A stretch of DNA of 44,057 bases from Bryobacterales bacterium (GTDB lineage: Bacteria > Acidobacteriota > Terriglobia > Bryobacterales > Bryobacteraceae). Every line of letters starts with the position of its first letter. Within the stretch, counting starts at the first letter, position 1. The notes under the pieces were generated by a model, which saw nothing but the letters and a program-made list of their open reading frames with translations, made no database searches and was not told where the DNA came from. The position numbers were made by a program, and so were the translations under genes. Shown one piece after another: positions 33,733 through 42,419 of the stretch. The stretch covers positions 1-44,057 of the forward strand of contig JADZAF010000385.1 in NCBI GenBank assembly GCA_020852755.1, read 5' to 3'.

Positions 33733-34374
33733 ATGACGAAGACGAATGGTCTCTTGGCCCTTTTGCTGCTGGCGCCGCCGGCGGCTGAGCTTCCGCCCGG
33801 CTTCGTTTCGATTACCCCGGGACCGGGTCTCGCGGGATGGCACATCAGCCAGGTGAACCACCACGGCAACACCCAAAGCTGGAAGGTGGAGAACGGGGTG
33901 GTGTCGGTGACCCAGGACCGCGAAGGCAACGGGGGCATCCTGCTGACCGACCGGAAATACCGCAACTTTGAGATCTACCTGGAAATGCAGCCGGATTTCG
34001 GGTGCGACAGCGGCCTGTTCCTGCGCTCCAGCGAGAAGGGCGAAGCCTACCAGGTGATGCTGGATTACCTGCCCAAGGGCAACATGGGCGGCATTTACGG
34101 TGAGCGCCTGGAGGGGGTGAAGGGCGCCCGCGGCGATTGGGAGAAGGCCTGGAAGAAAGACGAGTGGAATTCGCTGCGCGCGCGGATTGAAGGCGCGGCG
34201 CCGCACATCACCGTCTGGATCAACGGTGTGCAGGTGACCGACTGGACCGACACGGCCAACCACGCCGCCGGCGGCGCGGAGGACGGGATGATCGCGCTCC
34301 AGATTCACGGCGGCGCCCGCTGCAGCCCGGGCAAGTACCACCGCTTCCGGAATATCGGGATCAGGGAACTGTAG
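33733..34374 (+). CDS. DUF1080 family protein (3-keto-disaccharide hydrolase-like)
   Basis: A 213-aa exported protein with a concanavalin-type beta sandwich typical of DUF1080/PF06439. Visible blocks are LAGWHISQVNHHGNTQSWKVENGVVSV, YRNFEIYLEMQPDFGCDSGLFLRS, EWNSLRARIEGAAPHITVWINGV and MIALQIHGGARCSPGKYHRFRNIGIREL. The signal peptide is LLALLLLAPPAAELPP. GGAG lies about ten bases upstream. Some family members hydrolyse 3-keto-glycosides produced by Gfo/Idh enzymes. That fits the exported dehydrogenase at 29314-30600, but substrate is inference. It follows the lactonase by 29 bases. Confidence 0.88.
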   Translation: MTKTNGLLALLLLAPPAAELPPGFVSITPGPGLAGWHISQVNHHGNTQSWKVENGVVSVTQDREGNGGILLTDRKYRNFEIYLEMQPDFGCDSGLFLRSSEKGEAYQVMLDYLPKGNMGGIYGERLEGVKGARGDWEKAWKKDEWNSLRARIEGAAPHITVWINGVQVTDWTDTANHAAGGAEDGMIALQIHGGARCSPGKYHRFRNIGIREL

Positions 34375-34443
34375 TCGAACAGACCCGCAGGCCGGGCCGC
34401 GTTTCTGGAAACCATGCGTGCCCCGCTCCCGTGGAGGCGCCTC

Positions 34444-35004
34444 CTACCCCGCGAACTGTTTCAGGATCGCCTCCGCCGCCCATCCCGCGGCCCGGGCCAC
34501 CACTTCGGGACAGTTCCCCCCGGCCTTCGCCCGAACCTCGCGGCAGATCACGCTGCCGTAACTTTCCTCGAACTTCGCCGCCACCTGCCGCATGAGCGTT
34601 CCAGCCAGCTTCGTGGCGGACCGGTCGGCGAACTGCTCCCGCGACCGGCCGCATAGATTGCCGATCACGATTCCCGCGCCGGTGAAACCGCCGCAATTGG
34701 CGTTGCCTGTGGCCGTGGCGCCGCCCGCCAGGCAGCTGCCCGCCAGGAACAGGTCCCCGTTGTCGGGCACGAACTCGATGGACTCCTGCAAGGCGGCGAT
34801 GGTGCACTGGGCGCAGTTGCCGTACCGGGCTTCGTAGTCGCGGCCCAGCGACCGGGCGCGCTCGATGATCTGCGGTCCGCGCCCGCCAATGTCGAAGTGA
34901 TCCTTTTCCGTCAGCACCTTGTTCCTCTGTGCCGCGCCGGCGGCCAGCGCCGAGCCGGCGCCCGCAGCGGCCAGTTGTATCAGACTCCGTCGGGTCTTTT
35001 TCAT
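34444..35004 (-). CDS. Tat-signal C_GCAxxG_C_C family protein
   Basis: A 186-aa protein with twin-arginine signal KKTRRSLIQLAAAGAG at residues 2-17. The body shows the C_GCAxxG_C_C family pattern: NCAQCTIAALQE, GSCLAGGATATGNANCGGFTGAGIVIGNLCG, plus late cysteines in SVICREV and GGNCPEV. The conserved cysteines suggest a metal or cluster site, and Tat export would allow it to be loaded before export. GGAGG lies five bases ahead of ATG 35004; an in-frame GTG at 35016 would be an unlikely start. Function is not known for the family. It follows the epimerase gene on the same strand by 17 bases. Confidence 0.88.
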   Translation of the reverse strand: MKKTRRSLIQLAAAGAGSALAAGAAQRNKVLTEKDHFDIGGRGPQIIERARSLGRDYEARYGNCAQCTIAALQESIEFVPDNGDLFLAGSCLAGGATATGNANCGGFTGAGIVIGNLCGRSREQFADRSATKLAGTLMRQVAAKFEESYGSVICREVRAKAGGNCPEVVARAAGWAAEAILKQFAG

Positions 35005-35021
35005 GCCTTCCTCCACGGCGC

Positions 35022-36167
35022 TCAGCGCGCCGAGAAACGGTAAATGGTGGTAGTCCTGTACTGTCCGCCCGGCTTCAGCACCGTCGAGGGGAACTGCGGC
35101 TTGTTGGGAGAGTCGGGAAAGTGCTGGGTTTCGAGGCAGAACCCGTAGCGCTTCCCGTATGCCTTGCCCCCCTTGCCCCGGATGGCGCCGTCCAGGAAAT
35201 TGCCGGTGTAGAACTGCACGCCCGGTTCGGTGGTCAGCACTTCCATGACGCGGCCGGACTTGGGCTCGTACACCGTCGCCGCCGGCGCCAGCCCGCGTCC
35301 GGAGTTGTCCAGCACGAAGTTATGGTCGTAGCCGCCGCCCAGAATCAGTTGCTCGTCCTTCTCGTTGATGCGGGCGCCGATGGCCACCGGTTTCCGGAAA
35401 TCGAAAGGCGTGCTTTCCACGGCGCGCAATTCGCCGGTCGGGATCAGGCCTTTGTCCACGGGCGTGAAGCGGCTGGCGCTCAGGGTGAGTTCGTGCGCCA
35501 GGATGTCCCCCTCGCCTGGCCCAGCCAGGTTGAAGTAGGAGTGATTGGTCAGGTTGACCACCGTGTCCTTGTCGGTGGTAGCGCTGTAGTCGATGCGCAA
35601 CTCGTGGTTGGGAGTCAGGCTGTAGACGACGGTAGCGGAAAGGTTGCCGGGGTAGCCCTCCTCGCCGTCCCTGCTGAGGTAGGTCAGGACCACGCCGGGC
35701 GCATCTCCCCCGGTGAGGGGACGCGCCTGCCAGACCACCTTGTCGAAGCCCCTGATGCCGCCGTGCAGATGGTTCTCGCCGTTGTTCTGCGCCAGTTTGT
35801 ACTCCACGCCGTTAAGCGTGAACCTGCCCTTGGCGATGCGGTTGCCGTAGCGGCCGATCAGCGATCCGAAATGCGGATGCGGCCCCAAATAGCCGTCCAG
35901 GGAGTCGAAGCCGAGCACGACGTCGCCGATCGTGCCGCTGCGGTCGGGCGTCTTCACCGACACCACGATGCCGCCATAGTTGGTGATGGCCACTTCCATG
36001 CCGCCGGCGTTGGTCAGGGTGAAGAGCCGCACCTCCTCGCCCGAGGGCGTTTTCCCAAAAGGTTGTGTCGTCACGCGTGCCTTTCCCTCCGTTTCCCTGG
36101 TGGATGAGCAGGAGATCAGTGTACCCAAGGCCAGGCCGGCCGCGGCCGCCAGTTTCGTAACCCGCAC
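35022..36167 (-). CDS. galM: Lipoprotein aldose 1-epimerase (galactose mutarotase)
   Basis: Interconverts alpha and beta anomers of aldoses, probably at the outer face of a membrane. The N-terminus RVTKLAAAAGLALGTLISC is a lipoprotein signal with Cys about residue 19. Mutarotase motifs are GRYGNRIAKGRF, NHLHGG, catalytic His in NLTNHSYFNLAG (about 175), GYDHNFVL and the catalytic Glu in CLETQHFPDSPNKPQFPS. The GTG at 36167 is preferred because GGGGAGGGA is seven bases ahead and the lipoprotein signal begins right there; the open frame continues upstream to 36236 without one. It is divergent from the secreted amidohydrolase gene starting at 36236. Confidence 0.93.
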   Translation of the reverse strand: MRVTKLAAAAGLALGTLISCSSTRETEGKARVTTQPFGKTPSGEEVRLFTLTNAGGMEVAITNYGGIVVSVKTPDRSGTIGDVVLGFDSLDGYLGPHPHFGSLIGRYGNRIAKGRFTLNGVEYKLAQNNGENHLHGGIRGFDKVVWQARPLTGGDAPGVVLTYLSRDGEEGYPGNLSATVVYSLTPNHELRIDYSATTDKDTVVNLTNHSYFNLAGPGEGDILAHELTLSASRFTPVDKGLIPTGELRAVESTPFDFRKPVAIGARINEKDEQLILGGGYDHNFVLDNSGRGLAPAATVYEPKSGRVMEVLTTEPGVQFYTGNFLDGAIRGKGGKAYGKRYGFCLETQHFPDSPNKPQFPSTVLKPGGQYRTTTIYRFSAR

Positions 36168-36235
36168 TACGATATCCCTCCCCGAGCTATCCATGATTGC
36201 AGATCCGGGCCCGCGCCGAGCATAAGAGCGAAGCA

Positions 36236-37783
36236 ATGAAGAGCAGACTTTCCTTTGCCCTGATCCTGGCCGCCGCGGCCGCCCGCGCGCAGGCCCCTTC
36301 GCTGGAAGTGCTGAAGCAGGCGGCCCAGGAGATGGTCGAGGCCCGGAGGGTGTTCACGCAGCAGGTGGTGGACTCCCTTTTCAGCTTCTCGGAGCTGGGA
36401 TACCAGGAGTTCCAGTCGGCCGCCTACCTCACCGCCATCCTGGAGCGCGAGGGTTTCACCGTCCGGAAAGGCGTGGCCGGCATACCCACCGCCTTCGAGG
36501 CCAGCTGGGGAAGCGGCAAGCCGGTGATCGGTTTCATGGCGGACATCGACGGACTGCCCGAAACTTCCCAGAAGCCGGGAGTGGCCTACCATGACCCGCT
36601 GATTCCCAACGGTCCGGGCCACGGGGAAGGTCACAACGCGGGACAGGCCGTCAACGTGACCGCCGCCCTGGTGGTGAAGAACCTGATGCAGAAGCACAAG
36701 CTTCCCGGCACCATCCGGGTCTATCCGGGCGTGGCCGAGGAGTTGCTCGGCAGCCGCACCTACATGGTCAACGCAGGGTTGTTCAAGGACCTGGACGCCA
36801 TGCTGAGTTCGCACATCTCGAGCGAGTTCGCCACCAATTACGGCGCCAGCGGAACCGGCCTGGTTTCGACCCAGTACACTTTTCAGGGCGTCAGCGCCCA
36901 CGGCGCCTCGGCCTGGCGGGGCCACAGCGCGCTGGACGCCGTGGAGTTGATGAACATCGGGTGGAATTACCGCCGCGAGCACCTGCGCCCCGAACAGCGC
37001 TCCCACTACGTCATCACCCAGGGCGGCGATCAGCCGAACGTGGTGCCGCCGGTGGCCAGCGTCTGGTACTTCTTCCGCGAGTGGGACTACGAGCGCATCA
37101 ACGAGAACCACGCGATCGGCACGCGGATCGCCCGGGCCGCCGCCGAGATGACCGGCACCACGATGAGCGAGCGCGTCCTTGCCGCCGCCTGGCCGGGCCA
37201 CTTCAACAAAGCCCTGGCCGAGGCGCTGCAGGCCAATATCCAGGCCGTAGGCATGCCGCAATGGTCGGAAGACGACCAGGCGCTGGCCCGCGCCGCCCAG
37301 GCCGAGCTGAAGGCCAAGACGGAAGGCCTGAAGACCCAGGTGAACCAACTGAAGCCGCCGCAGCCCTTTTCCGGCGGAGGGTCGGACGACATCGCCGAGG
37401 TCTCCTGGAACCTGCCCACCGTGGTCCTGCGCTATCCTGCCAACATTCCGGGAATGCCGTCTCATCACTGGGCGGGCGGCATCGCCATGGCCACTCCGAT
37501 CGCCCACAAGGGCGCCACCGCGGGCGCCAAGGCCCACGCCATGACGGCGCTGGATTTGCTGCTGAAGCCGGAAATCCTGGCCGCCGCCCGCCAGTATTTC
37601 GCCGAGCAGACCAAGGAGGTGAAGTGGAAGTCGCTGATCCCGGAAGGCACCCAGCCTCCCATCCACTTGAACCGGGAGAAGATGGAGCGTTTCCGCCCGC
37701 AGCTTGAGAAACTGCGCTACGACCCCCGCAAAGGGACCTACCTGGAGCAGCTCGGCATCAAGTACCCCACGCTGAAACGCTGA
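36236..37783 (+). CDS. Secreted M20 family amidohydrolase (AbgB-like)
   Basis: Metal-dependent amidohydrolase of 515 aa with signal peptide MKSRLSFALILAAAAARAQA. Core elements are FMADIDGLPE (about 101), the HxxGHN metal motif as GPGHGEGHNAGQ (about 125), VAEELLGSRTYMVNAGL (about 165), the lid domain starting at QYTFQGVSAHGASAWRGHSALDAVELMNIG, and the late His in GMPSHHWAGG (about 410). The order matches p-aminobenzoyl-glutamate hydrolase subunit B. AGAGCGAAG is a weak Shine-Dalgarno. The true substrate is unknown; export suggests peptide or amide scavenging. The stop is 11 bases before the Mut7-C gene. Confidence 0.92.
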   Translation: MKSRLSFALILAAAAARAQAPSLEVLKQAAQEMVEARRVFTQQVVDSLFSFSELGYQEFQSAAYLTAILEREGFTVRKGVAGIPTAFEASWGSGKPVIGFMADIDGLPETSQKPGVAYHDPLIPNGPGHGEGHNAGQAVNVTAALVVKNLMQKHKLPGTIRVYPGVAEELLGSRTYMVNAGLFKDLDAMLSSHISSEFATNYGASGTGLVSTQYTFQGVSAHGASAWRGHSALDAVELMNIGWNYRREHLRPEQRSHYVITQGGDQPNVVPPVASVWYFFREWDYERINENHAIGTRIARAAAEMTGTTMSERVLAAAWPGHFNKALAEALQANIQAVGMPQWSEDDQALARAAQAELKAKTEGLKTQVNQLKPPQPFSGGGSDDIAEVSWNLPTVVLRYPANIPGMPSHHWAGGIAMATPIAHKGATAGAKAHAMTALDLLLKPEILAAARQYFAEQTKEVKWKSLIPEGTQPPIHLNREKMERFRPQLEKLRYDPRKGTYLEQLGIKYPTLKR

Positions 37784-37794
37784 AAGCGGCGGCC

Positions 37795-38550
37795 GTGCAC
37801 TGCGCCTGGTTCCGCTTTTATGCGGAATTGAACGACTTCCTGAAGCCGGAAGAGCGCGGCCGCGATCTGCCCTTCCGGTTCTTCGCCGCCACGGCGGTCA
37901 AGGACGCGCTCGAGTCCTTCGGCGTGCCTCATCCGGAAGTGGAACTGATCGTCGTGAACGGCGAGTCGGTGGGTTTCAGTTACCTGCTGTGCGGCGGCGA
38001 CCGGGTGAGCGTCTACCCGGTTTTCGAATCGGTGGACATTACACCCCTGCTGGCCGTCCGCCCGGCCCCGCTGCGGGTGACGCGCTTCGTTCTCGACACG
38101 CATCTGGGCCGCTTGGCCGGATACCTGCGCATGCTGGGATTCGACACCCTGTACCGAAACGACTACGGAGATGAGGATCTGGCCCACATCTCCGCCGCCG
38201 GGAAGCGCATCCTGCTCACCCGCGACCGCGGGCTGCTGATGCGCAGCGTGGTGACTCACGGCTACTGGGTGCGGGAAACCGCGGTGCGCCGCCAGGCGGC
38301 CGAAGTGGTGCGGCGCTTCGACCTGACCCGCTCCATCCGGCCGTTCCGGCGCTGCCTGCGCTGCAACACGAAACTACGGGAGGCCGCCCGGGCGGAGGTG
38401 GCCGGGCAACTGCCGGCCCGAACCGCGGAGTATTACGACGAATTCCAGCGCTGCCCCGGCTGCGGACGGGTGTTCTGGAAAGGGTCGCACTACCGGCGCA
38501 TGCAGCGCTTCATCGAATCGCTGTCGGAAAGCTCGGCCGGGAAGGAGTGA
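37795..38550 (+). CDS. Mut7-C RNase-domain protein with N-terminal ubiquitin-like domain and zinc ribbon
   Basis: A 251-aa cytoplasmic protein. Residues about 1-85 resemble the ThiS/ubiquitin-like Mut7-C domain (CAWFRFYAELNDFL, ELIVVNGESVGFSYLLCGGDRVSVYPV). Residues about 98-185 are the PIN-like Mut7-C RNase fold (RFVLDTHLGRLAGYLRMLGFDTLYRNDYGDEDL, RILLTRDRGLLMRS) with acidic residues in positions expected for nuclease activity. The C-terminal zinc ribbon has CLRCNT (about 189) and CPGCGRVFWKGSHYRRM (about 224). It starts with GTG 37795 and only weak ribosome-binding sequence, 11 bases after the amidohydrolase stop. RNase activity is predicted for the family but not shown. Confidence 0.88.
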   Translation: MHCAWFRFYAELNDFLKPEERGRDLPFRFFAATAVKDALESFGVPHPEVELIVVNGESVGFSYLLCGGDRVSVYPVFESVDITPLLAVRPAPLRVTRFVLDTHLGRLAGYLRMLGFDTLYRNDYGDEDLAHISAAGKRILLTRDRGLLMRSVVTHGYWVRETAVRRQAAEVVRRFDLTRSIRPFRRCLRCNTKLREAARAEVAGQLPARTAEYYDEFQRCPGCGRVFWKGSHYRRMQRFIESLSESSAGKE

Positions 38551-38621
38551 ACCCGCCCCGGCCGGGCGCCGCCGTTCCCCCCGGCCGGCTCTCCCGGTGG
38601 AAGGCCTCGCGCGGTTTTCGC

Positions 38622-38627
38622 TACAAT
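38622..38627 (+). promoter_or_regulatory. Possible -10 box (TACAAT) for the lipoprotein/glycosyltransferase pair
   Basis: TACAAT places a start of transcription near 38634-38637, at or next to the GTG of the lipoprotein gene, which has no Shine-Dalgarno. A leaderless message is possible. No -35 match was seen. Confidence 0.35.
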
Positions 38628-38636
38628 CACAACTTC

Positions 38637-39164
38637 GTGCGAGCCACTGGGTTCTGTCTGTTCCTTCTCGTGTTTGCGGCCGGGTGCGGGACCGCTCCGG
38701 AAAGCTATCCTCCGCCGGCGCAGCGCGAGACACCCCCGGCGCAGTCGGCCACCATCCGCCACTTTGTGGCCATGAACGACCCCAACGCCGCCAGCTACAT
38801 CCTTCGCGACGTCAGTGAGGGACTGGAGGCCAACTCCTGGCGGTGGGCATTCCGGCGGCCCGAGCTGCGCTTCTTCCTGCACTCCTCGCAGCACCTGAAG
38901 TTCGTCATGGATTTTGCCATCCCCGAACACACCTTCAAGGAAACAGGCCCGGTTACCCTCTCCGTGTTCATCAACGGCCAGTTGCTGGACCGGTTTCGCT
39001 GCGCGAAGCCTGGGCGGCGTCAGCTGGAGAAGGAGGTTCCTCCCGAACTGTTGAAGGCGGGCGCCCTGAACCTGGTCGCCATCGAACCGGACAAAGTCTG
39101 GGTATCCAAAGAGGACGGAGCCACGCTGGGATTCATCCTGGCCAGCGCCGGGTTTCAGGAGTGA
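38637..39164 (+). CDS. Predicted lipoprotein, function unknown
   Basis: A 175-aa lipoprotein with signal RATGFCLFLLVFAAGC (lipobox FAAGC). The mature part begins with a Pro-rich linker (ESYPPPAQRETPPAQ) followed by a beta-rich domain: RRPELRFFLHSSQHLKFVMDFAIPEHTFKETGPVTLSVFINGQLLDRF and NLVAIEPDKVWVSKEDGATLGFILASAGF, resembling carbohydrate-binding or interaction sandwiches. The frame is open back to GTG 38547, which overlaps the preceding stop, but the lipoprotein signal favours GTG 38637. The stop overlaps the start of the membrane glycosyltransferase (GTGA at 39161-39164), so both are coupled and probably work together. Confidence 0.8.
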   Translation: MRATGFCLFLLVFAAGCGTAPESYPPPAQRETPPAQSATIRHFVAMNDPNAASYILRDVSEGLEANSWRWAFRRPELRFFLHSSQHLKFVMDFAIPEHTFKETGPVTLSVFINGQLLDRFRCAKPGRRQLEKEVPPELLKAGALNLVAIEPDKVWVSKEDGATLGFILASAGFQE

Positions 39165-41383
39165 CGGCGCGGCTGCTTGAGCCCCTGCTGATTCTGTTCG
39201 GGGCGGGCTTCACCGCGGCTGTCAGCCTGGCCTTGGGCCGGGTCCTGCTGCGCCGCCTGAACCTGAGGCTGTACCGCGCCGAGGAATGGGCCTTCAGCTT
39301 CGTGCTGGGCGCGGCCATCCTCAGCCTGGCGGTGTTCGCTCTGTGCGCAGCGCAGATCGCCTATCCCGCCGTGTTTCTGGCGGCGGGGGCTGTCTCGATC
39401 GGCGCGGCTTTGCGCGCCGGCGCTTTCCGCCCCCAGGCCAAGCCCTTCCCCGCTCTGCCGGCGTTGTGGCGCAGGCTGTTCCTCGCCGTGTTCAGCATCT
39501 ACACGGTCCTGTACTTCTTCAACGCCATGGCGCCGGAACTGAGCCCGGACGGTTCCGGCTATCACCTCGGCCTGGTATACCGCTACCTGCGCGAGCACGG
39601 CTTCCCGCGCATCACCACGCACATGTACTCCAATCTCTCGCAGGGCGTGGAGATGCTGTTCCTGTTCGCCTTCGCCTTCGGGCGGCATTCGGCGGCCGCG
39701 CTGGTGCACTTCGCCTTCCTGGTGACCCTGCCGATGCTGATGCTCTCCTACGGCCGCCGTTTCGGCTTCGCGCAGGCCGGGGCATGGGGCGCACTGTTCG
39801 TTTTCGTCAGCCCCATCATCGGGGTGGACGGAATCAGCGCCTACAACGATGTGGCCGTGGCCACGCTGGTTTTCTCGGTTTTCTACCTGCTCCAGATCTG
39901 GGACCGGGAGCGGGCGCCCGGCCTGCTTCCCGCTATCGGCCTGGCGGCCGGTTTCTGCTACGCCTCGAAATACACGGCTTTCCTGGCGGTTCCTTACGCG
40001 CTCGTCTTCGTGGGCTGGAAGGCAAGGCGCAAGCGCCAGGCGGTGCTCTCCCCGCTGCTGGTGATCTCGCTCTGCGCCCTGATCATGATCCTGCCCTGGG
40101 TGGTGAAGAACTGGATCGTACTCCAGAACCCCTTCTCTCCCTTTCTGAACGGCCTGTTTCCGAATCCCAACGTGTACGTCTCCTTCGAAAAGGATTACGC
40201 GCAGCATATGCGCAACTACGAGGGGCTGCGCAGCCGGCGCGACATCCCCTACGAGTTGCTGCTGGGCGGAGCTCTGGCGAGCTTCCTCGGCCCTCTATTC
40301 GCCCTGGCGCCCCTGGCCCTGCTGGCCCTGCGCCGCCCCGAGGGCCGCCGGCTGCTGCTGGGCGCCCTGCTGTTCGGCAGCCCCTGGCTGACCAACATCG
40401 GCGCCCGTTTCCTGATTCCGGCCATGCCCTTCGCGTCCCTGGCCATGGCGCTGGTGTTGAGCGAATGGAAACGGGTGGCGCCCGCCCTGGTGCTGGTGCA
40501 CGCCGTCATCTCCTGGCCGAGCGTGCTGGAGCGCTACGCTCCCCGGTATGCCTGGCGCCTGGAGAAGATCCCCGTCCGGCAGGCCCTGCGCATCGAATCC
40601 GAAGACTCCTTCCTCAATTTCAAGATGCCGCTCTACAGCGTGGCCCGCATGGTGGAACAGAACACCCCGCCCGGGGCGAAGGTATTTACCTACAGCAGCG
40701 TGCCGGAATCCTACACGACGCGTGAGATTCTGGTCGCCTACCAGGCCGCCTTCAACAACCGCATGGGCGACATCCTGTGGAACCCGCTGCTGCCCGATTT
40801 CGCCCCTACCTGGCACCTGCGCTTCCGCTTCCCCTCGCAGCCGCTGCGCGGCATCCGGGTGGTTCAGACCGCCTCGGGCGTCCCGGATTTGTGGAGCGTC
40901 GGGGAGTTGCGGGTCTTCGACGGCAACCGGGAACTGCCCCGCGAACCCGGCTGGCGGCTGCGCGCCCACCCCAATCCCTGGGACGTGCAGCTGGCTTTCG
41001 ACAGCTCGCCCGTCACACGCTGGCGAAGCTGGCAGAGCCTGTTTTCCGGCATGTTCCTGGACGTGGATTTCGGCGGGGTGCGTACGGCCGGCTCGGTGCT
41101 CGTGGAGTGCTCCCACGACCAGAGCAAAATCAAACTGAAGCTGGAAGGGCGCGACGCCGGCGGCGCCTGGCGGCCGCTGGCAGCGGCCCCCGAGGAAAGC
41201 GACGCTCCGCCCCTGTTGGGACTGCGCCGAGCCGCCACCCGCGAGCTGAAGTGGAACGGGATCGATTACCTGCTGATCTTCCAGAACGACTTCGGCGCGG
41301 AGGATTTCCGTTCCAACGCGCCGCTGTGGGGCATCACCGAAGTGCGCGAACACCGCGGCGCCCGCCTGTATAGAATTGACTGA
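39161..41383 (+). CDS. GT-C fold membrane glycosyltransferase with C-terminal discoidin-like domain
   Basis: A 740-aa protein with about ten to twelve hydrophobic helices in the first 480 residues. An acidic motif in the first outer loop (LSPDGSGYHLGLVYRYLREHG, about 127-147) fits the GT-C/ArnT-like catalytic position; these enzymes use lipid-linked sugars. After the membrane part, residues about 560-700 form a beta-sandwich like the F5/8 type C (discoidin) domain (LWSVGELRVFDGNRELP, DSSPVTRWRSWQSLFSGMFLDVDFGGVRTAGSVLVECSHDQ). GTG 39161 lies inside the previous stop. No close better start exists, and AGGAG directly abuts it. It likely modifies an envelope glycan or protein together with the lipoprotein. 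Confidence 0.85.
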   Translation: MTARLLEPLLILFGAGFTAAVSLALGRVLLRRLNLRLYRAEEWAFSFVLGAAILSLAVFALCAAQIAYPAVFLAAGAVSIGAALRAGAFRPQAKPFPALPALWRRLFLAVFSIYTVLYFFNAMAPELSPDGSGYHLGLVYRYLREHGFPRITTHMYSNLSQGVEMLFLFAFAFGRHSAAALVHFAFLVTLPMLMLSYGRRFGFAQAGAWGALFVFVSPIIGVDGISAYNDVAVATLVFSVFYLLQIWDRERAPGLLPAIGLAAGFCYASKYTAFLAVPYALVFVGWKARRKRQAVLSPLLVISLCALIMILPWVVKNWIVLQNPFSPFLNGLFPNPNVYVSFEKDYAQHMRNYEGLRSRRDIPYELLLGGALASFLGPLFALAPLALLALRRPEGRRLLLGALLFGSPWLTNIGARFLIPAMPFASLAMALVLSEWKRVAPALVLVHAVISWPSVLERYAPRYAWRLEKIPVRQALRIESEDSFLNFKMPLYSVARMVEQNTPPGAKVFTYSSVPESYTTREILVAYQAAFNNRMGDILWNPLLPDFAPTWHLRFRFPSQPLRGIRVVQTASGVPDLWSVGELRVFDGNRELPREPGWRLRAHPNPWDVQLAFDSSPVTRWRSWQSLFSGMFLDVDFGGVRTAGSVLVECSHDQSKIKLKLEGRDAGGAWRPLAAAPEESDAPPLLGLRRAATRELKWNGIDYLLIFQNDFGAEDFRSNAPLWGITEVREHRGARLYRID

Positions 41384-41388
41384 CGGCC

Positions 41389-42339
41389 ATGCGGCTCTTT
41401 CTTGGAGTGGACGGCGGCCAGTCCTCCACCACGGCGGTGATCGGGGATGAAACCGGGCGCGTGCTGGGTGCGGGCGCGGGCGGCCCCTGCAATCACGTAG
41501 GCGCCGCCGAGGGCCGGCAGAAACTGGTTGGGGCGGTGCGCGAGTGCCTGGAGAAAGCCTGCGGGCAGGCGGGGCTCGATGCATCCACGGCGACGTTTGA
41601 AGCCGCCTGCTTCGGCATGAGCGGCGGCCCGGAGGATAAGCGCCAGATCCTCTCCAACATCCTCCAGGCCAAAACGCTGGTTGTGACCACCGACGCGGTC
41701 ATCGCTCTGGCCGGCGCGACGGCCGGAGAGCCGGGCATCATCACTATTGCCGGCACCGGTTCCATCGCTTTCGGAAGAAACGCCGCGGGACGGACGGCGC
41801 GGGCGGGCGGTTGGGGTTACGTGTTCGGAGACGAAGGCGGCGGCTTCGACATCACCCGCCAGGCGCTGCGCGCGGCTCTGCGGATGGAGGAAGGCTGGGG
41901 TCCCGCGACTGCGCTCCGCGCCGCGTTGCTCGAAGCCACCGGCGCCCGCGACGCCAACGATCTGCTGCACCGCTTCTATACCCAGGATTTCCCGCGCCCG
42001 CGCGTCGCCTCCTTCGCAAAGCTGGTGGACTCGGTTGCCTCGCAGGGAGACGAAGTGGCTTCGGGCATCCTGCGCCAGGCCGCCGGCCAGTTGGCCGCCC
42101 TGGCCGGCTCGGTGCGCGTCCAGCTCTTTGAAAAAGGCGAATCGCTCCAGGTGGCGCACATCGGCGGAGTGTTTCGGAGCGTCATTCTTCGCGAGCGCTT
42201 TCGCCGGCTGATCGAAGGCGAACAAGGCAGCCGGCTGATCGCCCCCATTCACGGACCCGCCGCCGGAGCGCTGCTGGAGGCTTACCGCGCTTCCCGCCTG
42301 CATCCCGCTCTCACCAATACCTTTGTCATCAAGGTCTGA
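41389..42339 (+). CDS. N-acetylglucosamine kinase-type sugar kinase (BadF/BadG/BcrA/BcrD family)
   Basis: ATP-dependent kinase of the ASKHA fold, 316 aa. Phosphate-1 motif [19 protein letters not shown] (residues 4-22), the core NAG-kinase elements [37 protein letters not shown] and [20 protein letters not shown]. In NAG kinases the last motif holds the catalytic region. It starts 6 bases after the glycosyltransferase stop, with no strong Shine-Dalgarno. It probably phosphorylates GlcNAc or a related amino sugar from peptidoglycan or chitin. Activation of glutamate-type CoA enzymes is another family role but the context argues against it. Confidence 0.88.
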   Translation: MRLFLGVDGGQSSTTAVIGDETGRVLGAGAGGPCNHVGAAEGRQKLVGAVRECLEKACGQAGLDASTATFEAACFGMSGGPEDKRQILSNILQAKTLVVTTDAVIALAGATAGEPGIITIAGTGSIAFGRNAAGRTARAGGWGYVFGDEGGGFDITRQALRAALRMEEGWGPATALRAALLEATGARDANDLLHRFYTQDFPRPRVASFAKLVDSVASQGDEVASGILRQAAGQLAALAGSVRVQLFEKGESLQVAHIGGVFRSVILRERFRRLIEGEQGSRLIAPIHGPAAGALLEAYRASRLHPALTNTFVIKV

Positions 42340-42340
42340 G

Positions 42341-42369
42341 GCGGCCCGTTCGGCCGCTCTTTGCTTTTT
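42341..42369 (+). terminator. Rho-independent terminator between the kinase gene and pgk
   Basis: GCGGCC (42341-42346) pairs with GGCCGC (42352-42357) around a 5-base loop, followed by TCTTTGCTTTTT. It begins two bases after the kinase stop. This is the only hairpin in the window with a near T tract on a single strand. Confidence 0.6.
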
Positions 42370-42419
42370 GCGTTCTGCTTTCGCTAATCTCGTTCTTCTG
42401 TCCCCCAGTGGAGTTTTCT

